Translations under genes and position numbers: made by a program
The notes under the pieces: generated by a model
What the model saw: only the letters and a program-made list of their open reading frames with translations
What the model was told of the DNA's origin: nothing
The model's database searches: none
DNA from: Huiozyma naganishii CBS 8797
Taxonomy: Eukaryota; Ascomycota; Saccharomycetes; Saccharomycetales; Saccharomycetaceae
Assembly: GCF_000348985.1 (NCBI RefSeq)
Contig: NC_035929.1
Span: 372,001 to 436,000, forward strand
DNA: 64,000 nt
Direction: 5' to 3'
In this document: positions 1 to 9,824 of the stretch, one piece after another
How the letters are laid out: each line of letters starts with the position of its first letter
Position numbering within the stretch: the first letter of the stretch is position 1

Positions 1-317
1 TGTCCACCGTGAGAGGGTACATCTTTCTCCCCCATTGGCTGAACGAGAGGTTGTTCTCATCCACAGAATTCATTACGCAAGACAAGATTGTCGACTTGGT
101 GATCAACGAAGGTTTTTATGCTTGGTTTCAAGTGATGTGTTACCTTTGCATTATTATACGTGGGAGTGATAAATTGAAAAGAGTGTTTCTCAAGTATAAA
201 ATCTTGCTTGAGGACCAAAAAACGATATATAATGTCTGCAGGGAGTGTCTGTACTCTGCGAAGGATAAAGAAAAGATGTCTTTGTCCTCTAAGGTGCGCG
301 CCTATTTGAATGAATAA
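1..317 (+). CDS. 3' end of an unidentified protein-coding gene (5' truncated by window edge)
   Basis: An open frame enters from the left edge (first full codon at base 3) and runs to a TAA at 315-317, encoding at least 105 residues. No convincing ATG start lies inside, so the gene begins outside the window. The visible C-terminus has a hydrophobic, aromatic segment (GFYAWFQVMCYLCIII) followed by a Lys/Glu-rich, probably helical tail. I do not recognise the family. It is convergent with SGA1, with about 115 bp of AT-rich sequence between the two stops. In S. cerevisiae the neighbour of SGA1 on the corresponding strand is FMC1, but I could not match this tail to FMC1, so that is only a positional hint. 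Confidence 0.5.
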   Translation, partial: STVRGYIFLPHWLNERLFSSTEFITQDKIVDLVINEGFYAWFQVMCYLCIIIRGSDKLKRVFLKYKILLEDQKTIYNVCRECLYSAKDKEKMSLSSKVRAYLNE

Positions 318-432
318 TAAGTGTAGAAACAACAACAAAAAATAGAAGTTGAAAACGCATTTTCAATAAATATATAAGAAGTATATATATGTTATATATG
401 TTTTAACAAAAGGAAACCTTGACTCCCCAGAT

Positions 433-1992
433 TTATAAAATAGATTTGGCTGCATCTCTTGCCTTTATTGCATTTAGGAATTCGCAGTAGGACCAAGTCA
501 AGTGCGACGCCCCCGTCAAGTATCCTGTATATTTGTTGAACTGTTCGCTCATCTCGCCGTCATCGCTCACGTGGCTTTGGATGACGCTGAGGAAGGAGTC
601 CCCAAAGTTAAATATGTTTCCAAGTGTCTTGTTGAATGCTTGCGAGTGGTACGGAATGACCACCTCCTTGTGACTCACACGTATTTCTGTGTCCAACGCC
701 ACGAACCTTTGCCAAATCCCTGAGTTGTTCAGTGGGATGACCAAGTCTGATTTTTTGTCATCGTATAAGGTAACGAGCCTGTACATGAGGTTTGCCCCCA
801 CTGCAGTACAAAGGAACCAAGGGTTAGCCTCCGAGATCCCGACCCCATCGTACACGTCCTCAGGGTACCTTCCGAGCGCTACCCCTGAAAGATCGTGGAG
901 TCCTGCGTTGATTGGGTAAAGGTCGCGCATTTCCTGGACCAACCGATGGAAGGTCTCGAGCAACTCTCTTGCGTCTATATCAAAGGGCAATCCGTCAGTA
1001 CTTTCATCTATGGGATGCACTAGCAGGGAAGCGAGAACGACTGCGATGTCCAGCCCTGAAGGTCTGTCTCCCAAGTTAGAGGGGGTCTCTACCACGATCC
1101 CCTCGCGTATGGATGCGAACTGTGCGCCGACAAACTGTTGCAGGTTGTTCCTTACCGTCTGCAGTTGCAGTTTGAGCGCATCTGCCGTCTGAAGTTCCGT
1201 TTCTTGCAAGAACCGTATTGTCTTGTCGATGGAGTACAACTGCACCATGGAGGTGAAGAAATGTTGACCCCTGACTTCCTCCCACAGGTCGAAATGTTCA
1301 TCTTGCCAATGGTCAAGAACGAAGTTCAAGTCTGGTAGACAAATAGTATCGAACGCCTGTTGGAGTGCCCCCCCGTACTCTGTATCATTGAGGATCTTTA
1401 AAGAGGAGATCAGTCTAAGTGGCGGTCCATCGTTCTGAGGTCTCCCCCAAGGCTCGTTGAAGGGCGAATTATCCACCAAGAATTTGGGTTCCCCCAAGTT
1501 AGCGCCATTATCTGCGAAATCCCCAGACAAGTTATCGACTCTTTGCAACAGGTAAACGTTGCGTAAGTACCCTTCCAGCACACCCATCGCGGTGTCACCC
1601 AGTTCATCCCTCCAGTCATTGAAAGTGAGCATCGTCATTGCCGAGTCTCTGACCCACTGGTAGTAATAGTCCGGGGCCACCTTCGAGGGGGATGCCACCA
1701 CGACAGAGACACCTGCCTGCACTATAATGTTTGCCTGGATCCGCTCCTTGGCCCACTGCACCTCCTGCTCGAACCATGCCTCCAGATCAGTCCTATTGAC
1801 CAACGCAGCGTACTGCTGATCCAGCAACCCGTCGGAGTAATCCAGTGTCACACTTTCATCATGCACAAAACACGCATCTTGGAATAACCCGTACTTCCCA
1901 CAGGCAGCAGCGGCGACCACCAGGGACCGCCCCCAATCACACACTCCAACGAGCACCAGCACAACCGCAAACACGCCTATCACACTTTGCAT
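433..1992 (-). CDS. SGA1: Glucoamylase, glycoside hydrolase family 15 (sporulation-specific SGA1-like)
   Basis: Encodes about 519 aa, close to the 549 aa of S. cerevisiae Sga1, an exo-1,4-alpha-glucosidase that releases glucose from glycogen during sporulation. The chosen start (ATG at 1992-1990) gives a hydrophobic signal-like N-terminus (VIGVFAVVLVLVGV). GH15 landmarks occur in order: YYYQWVRDSAMT, WGRPQNDGPPLR, DLWEEVRGQHFF (region of the catalytic acid), ALGRYPEDVYDG and EQFNKYTGY (region of the catalytic base). The C-terminal SHLTWSYCEFL motif is also kept. The frame stays open upstream to about 2394, but that part is Arg/Pro-rich, lacks family similarity and is read as GC-rich non-coding sequence. 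The gene is divergent from XBP1, as expected for the SGA1-XBP1 neighbourhood. Confidence 0.9.
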   Translation of the reverse strand: MQSVIGVFAVVLVLVGVCDWGRSLVVAAAACGKYGLFQDACFVHDESVTLDYSDGLLDQQYAALVNRTDLEAWFEQEVQWAKERIQANIIVQAGVSVVVASPSKVAPDYYYQWVRDSAMTMLTFNDWRDELGDTAMGVLEGYLRNVYLLQRVDNLSGDFADNGANLGEPKFLVDNSPFNEPWGRPQNDGPPLRLISSLKILNDTEYGGALQQAFDTICLPDLNFVLDHWQDEHFDLWEEVRGQHFFTSMVQLYSIDKTIRFLQETELQTADALKLQLQTVRNNLQQFVGAQFASIREGIVVETPSNLGDRPSGLDIAVVLASLLVHPIDESTDGLPFDIDARELLETFHRLVQEMRDLYPINAGLHDLSGVALGRYPEDVYDGVGISEANPWFLCTAVGANLMYRLVTLYDDKKSDLVIPLNNSGIWQRFVALDTEIRVSHKEVVIPYHSQAFNKTLGNIFNFGDSFLSVIQSHVSDDGEMSEQFNKYTGYLTGASHLTWSYCEFLNAIKARDAAKSIL

Positions 1993-2757
1993 TGCCAATT
2001 GCACACACACCCACTGGTACCCCACCTCCCAGGAACTGTCTTGCAAGCACCCCCCACGCACAAGTCCACTTTCTGTGTTACTACTACCCCGGGGGTCCCC
2101 GAGAGCCCTCCTTTCCGATCCCGGCCCCGGCCTCGGCCTCGAGACGCCAGGGACGCACGGCTCCCAAACGGGTAATAGTGCACCCTCCAAAATGCTTCGA
2201 GAAGCCGCGCGGGAAAAACCCCTAAAAACGTCATCGTTGCGTGCCGGTGCTCTCAGACCTGCTACAAGGCCTGTGCGCGTCCGCAGAGAGCGGCACCGAG
2301 ACGAAACGGTTTCGGTGCGTCCCGGTGGCGTCACGGCTGCGTCGCGGCGCGGTGCGGGCAGAGGGCGTGCAGGGGACACTGACGACACCGCCACTGCTGA
2401 ATGCTGCTACAACTCGACAAGAGGTGTTTCTCGCTTTCTCTCCCTTTAAAGGTCGGCGTTTCTCCGTTTGTCGTTTCGTCGTTGTGTGTATCTCTCTCTC
2501 TCTCTCTCTCTCTTCTACAAGCAAGTGGAACTGCGTCTGGTGGAGAAATGTATGGTCTCTCCAACGACTCCACACACAACACTCGGGAAGATATCCCTTT
2601 GATACATCGTCGACACACACAGGTGTCTGTATATCTATCTAAGTACACTTATATATATAAAGGGTCGAGAAGCAGTCCACAGGAGTGGTAGATCCCCCCA
2701 CCTCTCACAAGATAAGAGACGGCGCAGAGTTTGTTCTGGCAAGCGTGTCTTAGTGAG
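1993..2757. promoter_or_regulatory. SGA1-XBP1 divergent intergenic region with STREs, a TC tract and a TATA box
   Basis: This 765-bp region separates two divergent genes. It has two stress-response elements (CCCCT at 2219-2223, AGGGG at 2371-2375), a pure TC dinucleotide run at 2491-2513 and a strong TATA box (TATATATATAAA, 2650-2661) about 97 bp before the XBP1 ATG. STREs fit the known stress and stationary-phase induction of XBP1. The half next to SGA1 (about 2060-2400) is GC-rich and has several long open frames without family similarity, which I treat as chance. Confidence 0.6.
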
Positions 2758-4695
2758 ATGTTCCCGTTTTGCTGTTTGGACAGGAAGGACGTCGTGCTAT
2801 CGCAGGGTCCCCTGGATGACTACCAGAGACTGTGCTTCGCTACGGGCACCGATGCAGTGGTGGTGCAGAGTTCGAAGGATTACAAATCCAACAGTGCAAA
2901 CTTGTTCTTCAACCCGGGCTACATGCCGCAGGGGTCGCACACGGCCCAGCAACATAACGTCCTGCACTGTTTCGAGTACCAGCTGCCCACTTTGAAACCA
3001 GGCTGTGCGGCGGAGCGGGCCGGTGATGACACACACGGCTTGCAGATCACACCGCAGAATACGTTACTTGCTACAGTGGTCTCGCAGGATGATGAGGCGA
3101 ACAGGCCTACAGTGCAGGACTCAGCGGTGCCCGAGAGGGAGAGTGGCGAGAAGATCGTGCTCACGGGCGCGGACAACCCGCAACGGAAATCGATCTATAA
3201 CCTGGACGTCGAGTCTGGGTCCATCTCTCTCTCAAACAACCAGGATCTGGCGGAATTGTCCCCCACGGGCGGGCATGGACAACACCGCAACTCACAGACT
3301 ATCACGAAGAACCAGCAGTTCAAACTCAACAAGCTTGACTACAGACTCGGCGGCAACGATGCGTTTGTCAACCCAAATAACGTCGTGCTCTGGACGCACG
3401 ACTCTGGGTTTGTCTTTTTGACTGGGATCTGGAGACTGTACCAGGACGTCATGAGAGGGCTGTCCACCATTGACAGAGTTGCAGGGGATTCAGTAGGGGC
3501 AAGGGCAAGGTGCCACAACGAGTTCGACTACGTCATGAATTACGCCTTTTATGAACCCATGGAGCAGTTCTCCCAGAAGAACGCAGTACGCAAGAGGAAG
3601 AGTAGCTTGACCGGGGGCGAAACCAGTGCGATCCCGATCGCGAGAAGTAACAGTAACAGCGGCAACGGGGATGATAACACAACGTACACCGATCTGCACT
3701 GGAACGGTCTTTCAGGGGAACTGAAAGTATCCCTGATGGAACACTTCAAACGGTATCTGGCGGTAAAATACGGCTTTACAGGCGAACAGATGGCCGATAT
3801 CAACATTTCTTCAGTGATTCAAAGAATCCGGGGCGGGTACATCAAGATCCAGGGGACGTGGCTGCCCGCTGAAATCGCCAGACAGATCTGCGCTCGGTTT
3901 TGCTTCCCGATCCGGTACCTGCTGGTCCCTGTCTTCGGCGCTCAATTCCCACAGGAGTGCGAACACTGGCAAAGAATCATCGAAAGGAATACAGATATCA
4001 TGATAGAGGTCCAATCAAGACAACTGAACAAAACAGGTGTGGAGGCGGCCCCCCCGACGGCCCCCTCCGCGGTGAAGAGGAAACGCAAATCGCAGACTAC
4101 AAAACAAACACCACCACGGAAAAGAGGCAGAAGTCTGCCAGATTATGACACAATTGCCAAACACCAGCTGTCGAAAAACATACACCTCCCATTACCAACT
4201 GGCGGGTCCGTTGAGGATAACAAGCTGCCGCCCATTGGACTACTGCTTAGCCAGCTGAGCAAAGAAAACCCGTCATTTCAACCAACATCAAGCTATACAA
4301 CACATACCCACTACCAGCATCTACCAAACACAGCGCCAGTGGTCATGTACCCAACCCAAAGAATTGTAGACCCTAACCCGACGGTCAGAACGCTGTCAAA
4401 CTTGACAACTTTCTACAATACTCACGGACATCGCTATAGTTATCCAAACGTAAATTCAAACGCTCCCGCATTCAGTGCACAGGGTGCCACACCAAGGATC
4501 CAAAATCACCCTCAGTTCCCACAACAACGGGGGAACCACGGCGTCACCTTCAATCAGAATTTTTCCATGATTCAACAAACGCCAAGAGTGTACAAAATGA
4601 TGTACCCAGAACTCAACGATGGTCCCAGGGAGGAGCAACCCAGATCACCTCGTAGTACAGCAGAGGACGAGACACCAAGGGTCCAATACAACTGA
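2758..4695 (+). CDS. XBP1: Xbp1-type transcriptional repressor (KilA-N/APSES-like DNA-binding domain)
   Basis: Encodes about 645 aa; S. cerevisiae Xbp1 has 647. Xbp1 represses cyclin and growth genes in stress and quiescence by binding a CTCGA-type site. The start is the first ATG in frame (2758); the frame before it lacks an ATG. The N-terminus carries a GPLDDYQRLCF segment like the LDDYQRL of Xbp1. The DNA-binding region (about residues 190-415) contains the blocks NPNNVVLWTHDSGFVFLTG, IWRLYQDVMRGL, IRGGYIKIQGTWLP and FCFPIRYLLVPVFG. A basic segment (KRKRKSQTTK ... PPRKRGR) may be a nuclear signal. The C-terminal third is Asn/Gln/Pro-rich and keeps a short conserved motif, FYNTHGHRYSYPN. 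A TATA box and STREs lie upstream. Confidence 0.93.
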   Translation: MFPFCCLDRKDVVLSQGPLDDYQRLCFATGTDAVVVQSSKDYKSNSANLFFNPGYMPQGSHTAQQHNVLHCFEYQLPTLKPGCAAERAGDDTHGLQITPQNTLLATVVSQDDEANRPTVQDSAVPERESGEKIVLTGADNPQRKSIYNLDVESGSISLSNNQDLAELSPTGGHGQHRNSQTITKNQQFKLNKLDYRLGGNDAFVNPNNVVLWTHDSGFVFLTGIWRLYQDVMRGLSTIDRVAGDSVGARARCHNEFDYVMNYAFYEPMEQFSQKNAVRKRKSSLTGGETSAIPIARSNSNSGNGDDNTTYTDLHWNGLSGELKVSLMEHFKRYLAVKYGFTGEQMADINISSVIQRIRGGYIKIQGTWLPAEIARQICARFCFPIRYLLVPVFGAQFPQECEHWQRIIERNTDIMIEVQSRQLNKTGVEAAPPTAPSAVKRKRKSQTTKQTPPRKRGRSLPDYDTIAKHQLSKNIHLPLPTGGSVEDNKLPPIGLLLSQLSKENPSFQPTSSYTTHTHYQHLPNTAPVVMYPTQRIVDPNPTVRTLSNLTTFYNTHGHRYSYPNVNSNAPAFSAQGATPRIQNHPQFPQQRGNHGVTFNQNFSMIQQTPRVYKMMYPELNDGPREEQPRSPRSTAEDETPRVQYN

Positions 4696-4809
4696 GGGCT
4701 TTGAGCACCAACCAATTTATACAAGTTTTCTACGTATTTCCAGTAGTAATAATATTCAGTTTTGTTATTTAAACTCCAACTCAGCGGAGCAAGATCCAAA
4801 AAGAAAAGC

Positions 4810-4882
4810 TGCTTCCAACCAGAGTCGAACTGATGATCTCCACATTACTAGTGTGGCGCCTTACCAACTTGGCCATAGAAGC
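4810..4882 (-). tRNA. tT(AGU): tRNA-Thr (anticodon AGT)
   Basis: On the minus strand the 73-nt sequence folds as a full cloverleaf. The acceptor stem pairs GCTTCTA with TGGAAGC (discriminator A), the D arm is GCCAAGTTGGTAAGGC, the anticodon stem pairs CCACA with TGTGG around the loop CTAGTAA (anticodon AGT), and the T arm is ATCAG-TTCGACT-CTGGT. Internal A and B boxes are present (B box GTTCGACTC). There is no intron. T runs follow the 3' end on the minus strand (about 4791-4808) and can act as the Pol III terminator. It lies between the XBP1 stop and COG6. Confidence 0.97.
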
Positions 4883-5647
4883 TTTGTATTTGAGTTTTTG
4901 AAAAATTAAGTGATATTTATATTCTATAGGAGCAGTCAAATGACAAACTGCTTTATTATTGTGAAGATGGGTATGCAGCACCGCAAACACCAGATTAACA
5001 AAGTATAATAGTACAACCAGTGATGTGAAACCAGAAGAGAAACGGTCACGTCAGAAAAGAAGCAGTTTCCATGCACAGAAACAATTGAGTGTACTTTTCT
5101 CGCAATATGTCACCAGTCTTAGATGTCATTGAATCTGATATTTGATAGCTCTTGATAACCGTATGTCTCACTCTGAAGTGTTAAAGAAAAGCATTGTCCC
5201 CGCGGAGATGTTTCCTTCAAACATAGTTTTTGAATACCTACTCCAAACATACCTCCGCTTCAACTCCAACATAACTCCTACTTTAATGGTTTCTGTCAAC
5301 AAATACAAAATTATCTCCCATATACTTCACCTGGGCATTGCATTCTAGTCTTTATTGATAAATTGCTATGTTCAACCTTTGGTTCTGCCCCCTACCTCTT
5401 TTTTGGCTACAAACTGAGCTTTCTATAAACCACAAAATGGATACGTCAAAATAACCTTCTAAAGATCTGTAGTAAACGCATAGCCGGCAGGGAACGGACC
5501 CTTTCAACCATCTCTTCCCAGAAGCTCAGCCTTGTCGCTGTTTAAGATCTAGGAATTCTGCAAAAAAATGAAAGAGAGATGAATAGTAAATATTGGTAGC
5601 AGAAAACAACAAAACCATATAGCAGGGAACGGATTCCCATCACTGCA
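4883..5647. other. Intergenic region upstream of COG6
   Basis: This 765-bp region lies between the tRNA-Thr gene and COG6. It is AT-rich and has no convincing gene; the longest frames (up to 68 codons) show no family similarity. A 12-bp direct repeat, GCAGGGAACGGA, occurs at 5487-5498 and again at 5622-5633, the second only 15 bp before the COG6 start codon. I see no other clear structure. Confidence 0.6.
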
Positions 5648-8104
5648 ATGGAATTTCTGGACTTCCAAACGTTTTCCACAGCAGACAATGATACCATTGA
5701 GGACAACATTCTGCCGGAACCTGTCCAGCGGCTAGCCTTATCTGTTGCCAGCACCAAACACCGTGATGTCAATGCAGAAGATATACCTTTACCGTCCATA
5801 TTAAAATCGAAGGCCAAAAACAACTCTTCAGCGCCAAACGAACATGCTGGTGGATTGCATCAGAAGATGGAAGAGTATGTGAACTTATCTATCAAAGAGT
5901 TGGGGAAAACTGAGGGCGAACATGCTCCCAGTTCAATCTCACCGTTTGGATCCTCAACGTCCTCCTCCATGGACATAAACAAAATAGTCAACGAAGCTAA
6001 TGGAATGGGACCTACCGACCTAATCCTCTCTAAGAAATTATCTAACGTACTAAACAACTTCAATCTGAACAACTACCAATCTGCCCTCAAGCTTAGAAAC
6101 GCTCTGAAACTTTTAGAAAATCTTCAAAACACAGGACTCTCCTTGGACAGAGAGAGTCTAATTACACCTGACTACGTTGGGACTTTATCAAGGAAAAATC
6201 TGAGGAATGACCTGGAGACTGAGCTGCTAAAGGAACATATAATTGTACTAGAGGAATTCAGGCCAATTGTAAGAAGAATTAAAAGACTGTCTACATCCAT
6301 TGAAAATATCAGAGACGTCAGTGAATCCATTCTACCAAACCCTAGTATAAATGAGAATGACACAGAGACCACCTTTCTTAAAGATATTGACAAGATACGT
6401 GCGCAAATGGACCAGTTGAAACTTAAAAAGGAACTCCTACTCGCGATCAAGGACAAATTTACTATTGACCAAGTTGAAGACGATATCATTCAAAACAGCC
6501 CCGTTGACGAGCGATTCTTTGAAGTCGTGGAGAAGGTCGAACTAATAAAGGATAATGCGTCTTGTCTGTTCAGTTTGCCGGACTCATCTGCCGGTACGGC
6601 GTTGCTGACAAGACTAAACGATACAACCCAAACCATCAACAGAAAAATTTACAATCATCTCTTGGATTTTCTCTACTCTTACGACAACGGTCAAAACAGT
6701 GAACAATTGCCCCTCTTTCAGAAGAGTCTGGCATACCTCTCAAACGATCTTACCTATTTCAACGAGTTTTTGAAACGGGTTACTAAGGAAAGGTCGAAAC
6801 TTATTTTGGATGAGTTTTTATCGCAATTTGATTTAAATGTGAAAGATAAAAGACCAATAGTGTTGAATGCACACGACCCGATCCGTTATGTTGGCGACGT
6901 TTTGGCTAGCGTGCATGCCCTAATTGCCAACGAGGCGGACTTTGTAAGGACACTATTTGATTTCACCAACTCTGAAAATGGTATGGCGGATCTGAATAAC
7001 GAATTCTTACAAGGGTTAGATGTTAAGCTATTGAATGAGATAGTTAAATCGTTAGCAAACTCATGTCGAATCCGCATAGAACAAGTGGTTCGATTTGAGG
7101 AGAGCTGTATCATTAATTTTGAAATTATCCAACTACTGAAACTATACAAATTAATGTTTGTGAAGAAACAAATCAAAGCCACGAATCCCTTGGTTGTCAA
7201 CTTGGGCACTTTACATACCGTTGCTCATGAAAAGATAGTTGAATACTTTGTGAAATTACTGAAGGGGAGTGCTGAAACAGCAGAGAGTAGCGACCAATCT
7301 GATCTATTGCCACCGACCTGGTTATCAGACTATGTTAGCCAAGTTGTAGAGTTTCTCGAAGTTTACGAAAAAAGTTTATCCAATGTGGACGACGACAACG
7401 ACGACGAAGAGATAGAAAAAGAAAAGACCACATTAGAGGAAATTGTAGCCAAGATAGTGGAGTACCCTTTCGAGGATTTTTTGGCCAAACAGTTACAGTC
7501 CGCGTTCCCCTCAGCGAAAAAGCATGAAGAAACTCAATTAGCATTTTTGACTATGCAGTTGAACTGCTTCGATTTGATTAAAACAAGATTACAGATATTC
7601 TCGACGTCTATATTTTCCAAGACTGAAAAATGCCAGCGAGTACTTCAAAACATTAACAACAAACTAACAATATCTATAGAACAGATGAGGGAGCTACAGA
7701 CTAAGTTCTTGTTTGAGAAAACGGGTCTTGGAATGTACAACAACTTACTAAACATGATTTTCCCGATCGACCAGGTGAAGGACGAGCTTGACTACAATAT
7801 GTACTTCTCGTTGAACGACAATGGGCTAATGGCACTTCCTACCATCAGATCCAATGTACACGACAAACTGAACGAGTATCTACCTCAGGCTCTCACCGAC
7901 GTTCAAGAGAATCTACTTTTCAAGTTGGCTTCTCCAACCATAGCCAGTGAGATCTCTGAGTACTGTTTCAGCAAGCTTTCACATTTCTACTGTATCTTCA
8001 GAAGAGTCTTAAACCATATAAACCCAGATAACGAAGACGAGGTGGGTACAATCTTGAATTTCTCGGAGGATGAGTTCAACATGCTAGTTGGTATCGAAGA
8101 TTGA
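5648..8104 (+). CDS. COG6: Conserved oligomeric Golgi complex subunit 6
   Basis: Encodes 818 aa (S. cerevisiae Cog6 is 839). Cog6 belongs to lobe B of the COG tether, which handles retrograde intra-Golgi vesicle traffic. The protein is mostly helical, with an N-terminal unstructured region, a Ser-rich linker (SSISPFGSSTSSS) and then a long heptad-rich region from about residue 110 (LSKKLSNVLNNFNLNNYQ, a COG6 signature-like block). An acidic stretch (DDDNDDEEIEKEK) lies near residue 585. The gene is AT-richer than its neighbours. It converges on DPH1. Another COG gene, COG5, lies at the other end of this block, as on S. cerevisiae chromosome XIV. Confidence 0.9.
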   Translation: MEFLDFQTFSTADNDTIEDNILPEPVQRLALSVASTKHRDVNAEDIPLPSILKSKAKNNSSAPNEHAGGLHQKMEEYVNLSIKELGKTEGEHAPSSISPFGSSTSSSMDINKIVNEANGMGPTDLILSKKLSNVLNNFNLNNYQSALKLRNALKLLENLQNTGLSLDRESLITPDYVGTLSRKNLRNDLETELLKEHIIVLEEFRPIVRRIKRLSTSIENIRDVSESILPNPSINENDTETTFLKDIDKIRAQMDQLKLKKELLLAIKDKFTIDQVEDDIIQNSPVDERFFEVVEKVELIKDNASCLFSLPDSSAGTALLTRLNDTTQTINRKIYNHLLDFLYSYDNGQNSEQLPLFQKSLAYLSNDLTYFNEFLKRVTKERSKLILDEFLSQFDLNVKDKRPIVLNAHDPIRYVGDVLASVHALIANEADFVRTLFDFTNSENGMADLNNEFLQGLDVKLLNEIVKSLANSCRIRIEQVVRFEESCIINFEIIQLLKLYKLMFVKKQIKATNPLVVNLGTLHTVAHEKIVEYFVKLLKGSAETAESSDQSDLLPPTWLSDYVSQVVEFLEVYEKSLSNVDDDNDDEEIEKEKTTLEEIVAKIVEYPFEDFLAKQLQSAFPSAKKHEETQLAFLTMQLNCFDLIKTRLQIFSTSIFSKTEKCQRVLQNINNKLTISIEQMRELQTKFLFEKTGLGMYNNLLNMIFPIDQVKDELDYNMYFSLNDNGLMALPTIRSNVHDKLNEYLPQALTDVQENLLFKLASPTIASEISEYCFSKLSHFYCIFRRVLNHINPDNEDEVGTILNFSEDEFNMLVGIED

Positions 8105-8195
8105 AATCGATCTTTAACGACGAGGAGAAGTGTTATTCCCCGATAAATAAGTACTCTATAAAAATAAGTAATAGATATTTGGACCAACGGCGCAG

Positions 8196-9470
8196 TTAGT
8201 CTTCCACGTGGCTTGGCAACATACCGCGACCGTATCCGTTAGTTTCGTAGTAGTCCATCGGGTAATAATCTTCTGTAAACATGATGTCTTTCCCCATCAA
8301 GACGTTTGCCTCGTACGGAGTCAGCAACGGCTTTTCAAAGGCATACCCCCAATCTATTGACAACCTGGGGCAAGCCACTTGAACGAACGCGTCTATGTGA
8401 TCGAACATTGCGAGCTTTTGTGGGAAGATTTCGCTCAGGATAATCTTGATGACTGTTTTCCCTGCAGCGACCAGGTTTCTCTCCATCCGGTCCACCGTAT
8501 AAACGTTCCCCTGTCTTCCTAGCGCCCCCAAGATCAAACCGAAGGTCTGTCCACGCCTGGCCGTTTCAATAGCCTCGGATCGTATATCGACCAACTGACC
8601 TTGGTCGTACCCCTCCCGTGTGAACTTCCTATTGTACGGGTCGTACTTGAAGGCTGGAATCTTTGGATTGTGGATCATTGCAGACTCTAAGTGGAATCTA
8701 CCGTCACCGATGAATACCATTGCGTCTATTTGGTTCGGGTCCAACCTTTCCGAGGTACACCCCAAAACTTCACCTCGAGACAGCGGTTTAATCTGCGGTG
8801 GTATGATGTACAACATGTGGTTATCGTCCTTCAACAGGGCGTCCTTGATACTGTGCACTGCAGGGTTGAACTGGATGGTGCCAAAAGTTGCGATCCTGGA
8901 CCCCTGCGGGAAGTTCTTTTGCAACGTCTTGACGATGTGATCCTCGTTGATGTTGATAGTCACAAACACGTACAGCACTTTAATCGTGGTGACGTCTATA
9001 GGTACCAGACACGAGTGCGCGTAGTGCACAATGAAGTCACAATCCAGCGCTCGTGCGGTAAAATCGTCGATGCAGCATGCACCGTAGGACACATCTCCCA
9101 TGACAACGGTCTCAGCGCCACAAAACTGTTCCAAAATATCACTGATCACAAGTGAGTATATCAGAAGCCCCTCGGGCATCTGTAGCGCGACTCTCTTAGC
9201 GTTGTGCTTCCTGATATTCCAGATGGTCTTATGGATCTCGAAGTTGTAATTTGCGGGCAACAACTTCACCGCCTCGTTCAGTTCCTCGTCATTCAGAATA
9301 TCATCCGGAATGTGGACAATCGACCTTCTGGAGGCCGCCGTGGTAGACCTGGGTGCATGCACCATCTCGCTCCCGGACATCTTCTGCGTCGTGATGCCAC
9401 TCCCATTGAGTTTCTGAGCCCCAATAAACCTCCTCCTGGGCGTTTTCTTCGCTTGTTCCGTCGACGACAT
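8196..9470 (-). CDS. DPH1: Diphthamide biosynthesis protein 1 (radical-SAM-like 3-amino-3-carboxypropyl transferase subunit)
   Basis: Encodes 424 aa (S. cerevisiae Dph1 is 425). With Dph2 it performs the first step of diphthamide synthesis on the target histidine of elongation factor 2, using a [4Fe-4S] cluster to cleave SAM. Three cysteine regions expected for cluster binding are visible: VSYGACCIDDFTA, LGCTSERLD and VQVACPRLSIDWG. The N-terminal LPANYNFEIHKTIWNIR and ALQMPEGLLIYS blocks are typical. The start is the only ATG at the beginning of the family-length frame. The gene converges on COG6 and diverges from TAM41. Confidence 0.95.
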   Translation of the reverse strand: MSSTEQAKKTPRRRFIGAQKLNGSGITTQKMSGSEMVHAPRSTTAASRRSIVHIPDDILNDEELNEAVKLLPANYNFEIHKTIWNIRKHNAKRVALQMPEGLLIYSLVISDILEQFCGAETVVMGDVSYGACCIDDFTARALDCDFIVHYAHSCLVPIDVTTIKVLYVFVTININEDHIVKTLQKNFPQGSRIATFGTIQFNPAVHSIKDALLKDDNHMLYIIPPQIKPLSRGEVLGCTSERLDPNQIDAMVFIGDGRFHLESAMIHNPKIPAFKYDPYNRKFTREGYDQGQLVDIRSEAIETARRGQTFGLILGALGRQGNVYTVDRMERNLVAAGKTVIKIILSEIFPQKLAMFDHIDAFVQVACPRLSIDWGYAFEKPLLTPYEANVLMGKDIMFTEDYYPMDYYETNGYGRGMLPSHVED

Positions 9471-9824
9471 ACTTGCTGATACAGCTGCAACCTATCAGTA
9501 AGATTTACCTACAGTGTAACGATCCCTGGGAGCGTGATCAGTGAGAGTCTCTCCGTCCAGTAAGTGATGCCCTACAAGACACCCCATCGCAAAAAATTTG
9601 ACTAATTATTTACAGCTTTGGAACTGACGTCTTGAAGATCCCAGAGGTTGATGTTGATGTTGCTGTTGCTTTTACCAGTGATTCAACCAGCATCCACTGT
9701 TGCTATCGTCGTTGCTGTTGTTTATCCAGTTGTTGCTGTCCAAATTGTGCAGTCTGCGGAGGGCGCACGAGCTGTTATTTGAAGGGGAGAGAGACCGCGT
9801 GAGAGAGACTACAGCGTTAGTAGG
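9471..9824. promoter_or_regulatory. DPH1-TAM41 divergent intergenic region
   Basis: This 354-bp region must hold promoters for both divergent genes. It contains a CRE-like ACTGACGTCTT at about 9625-9635 and a low-complexity stretch of GTTGCTGTTG-type units (about 9647-9743). No clear TATA box is seen. No RNA gene or ORF is supported. Confidence 0.45.

Noticed and set aside
1993..2394. 134-codon in-frame upstream extension of SGA1
   Set aside because: It is Arg/Pro/Ser-rich, lacks any glucoamylase similarity, would bury the signal peptide and lies in a GC-rich stretch where stops are rare.
5142..5348. 68-codon frame between tRNA-Thr and COG6
   Set aside because: No similarity, no promoter signals, and a length expected by chance in AT-rich DNA.
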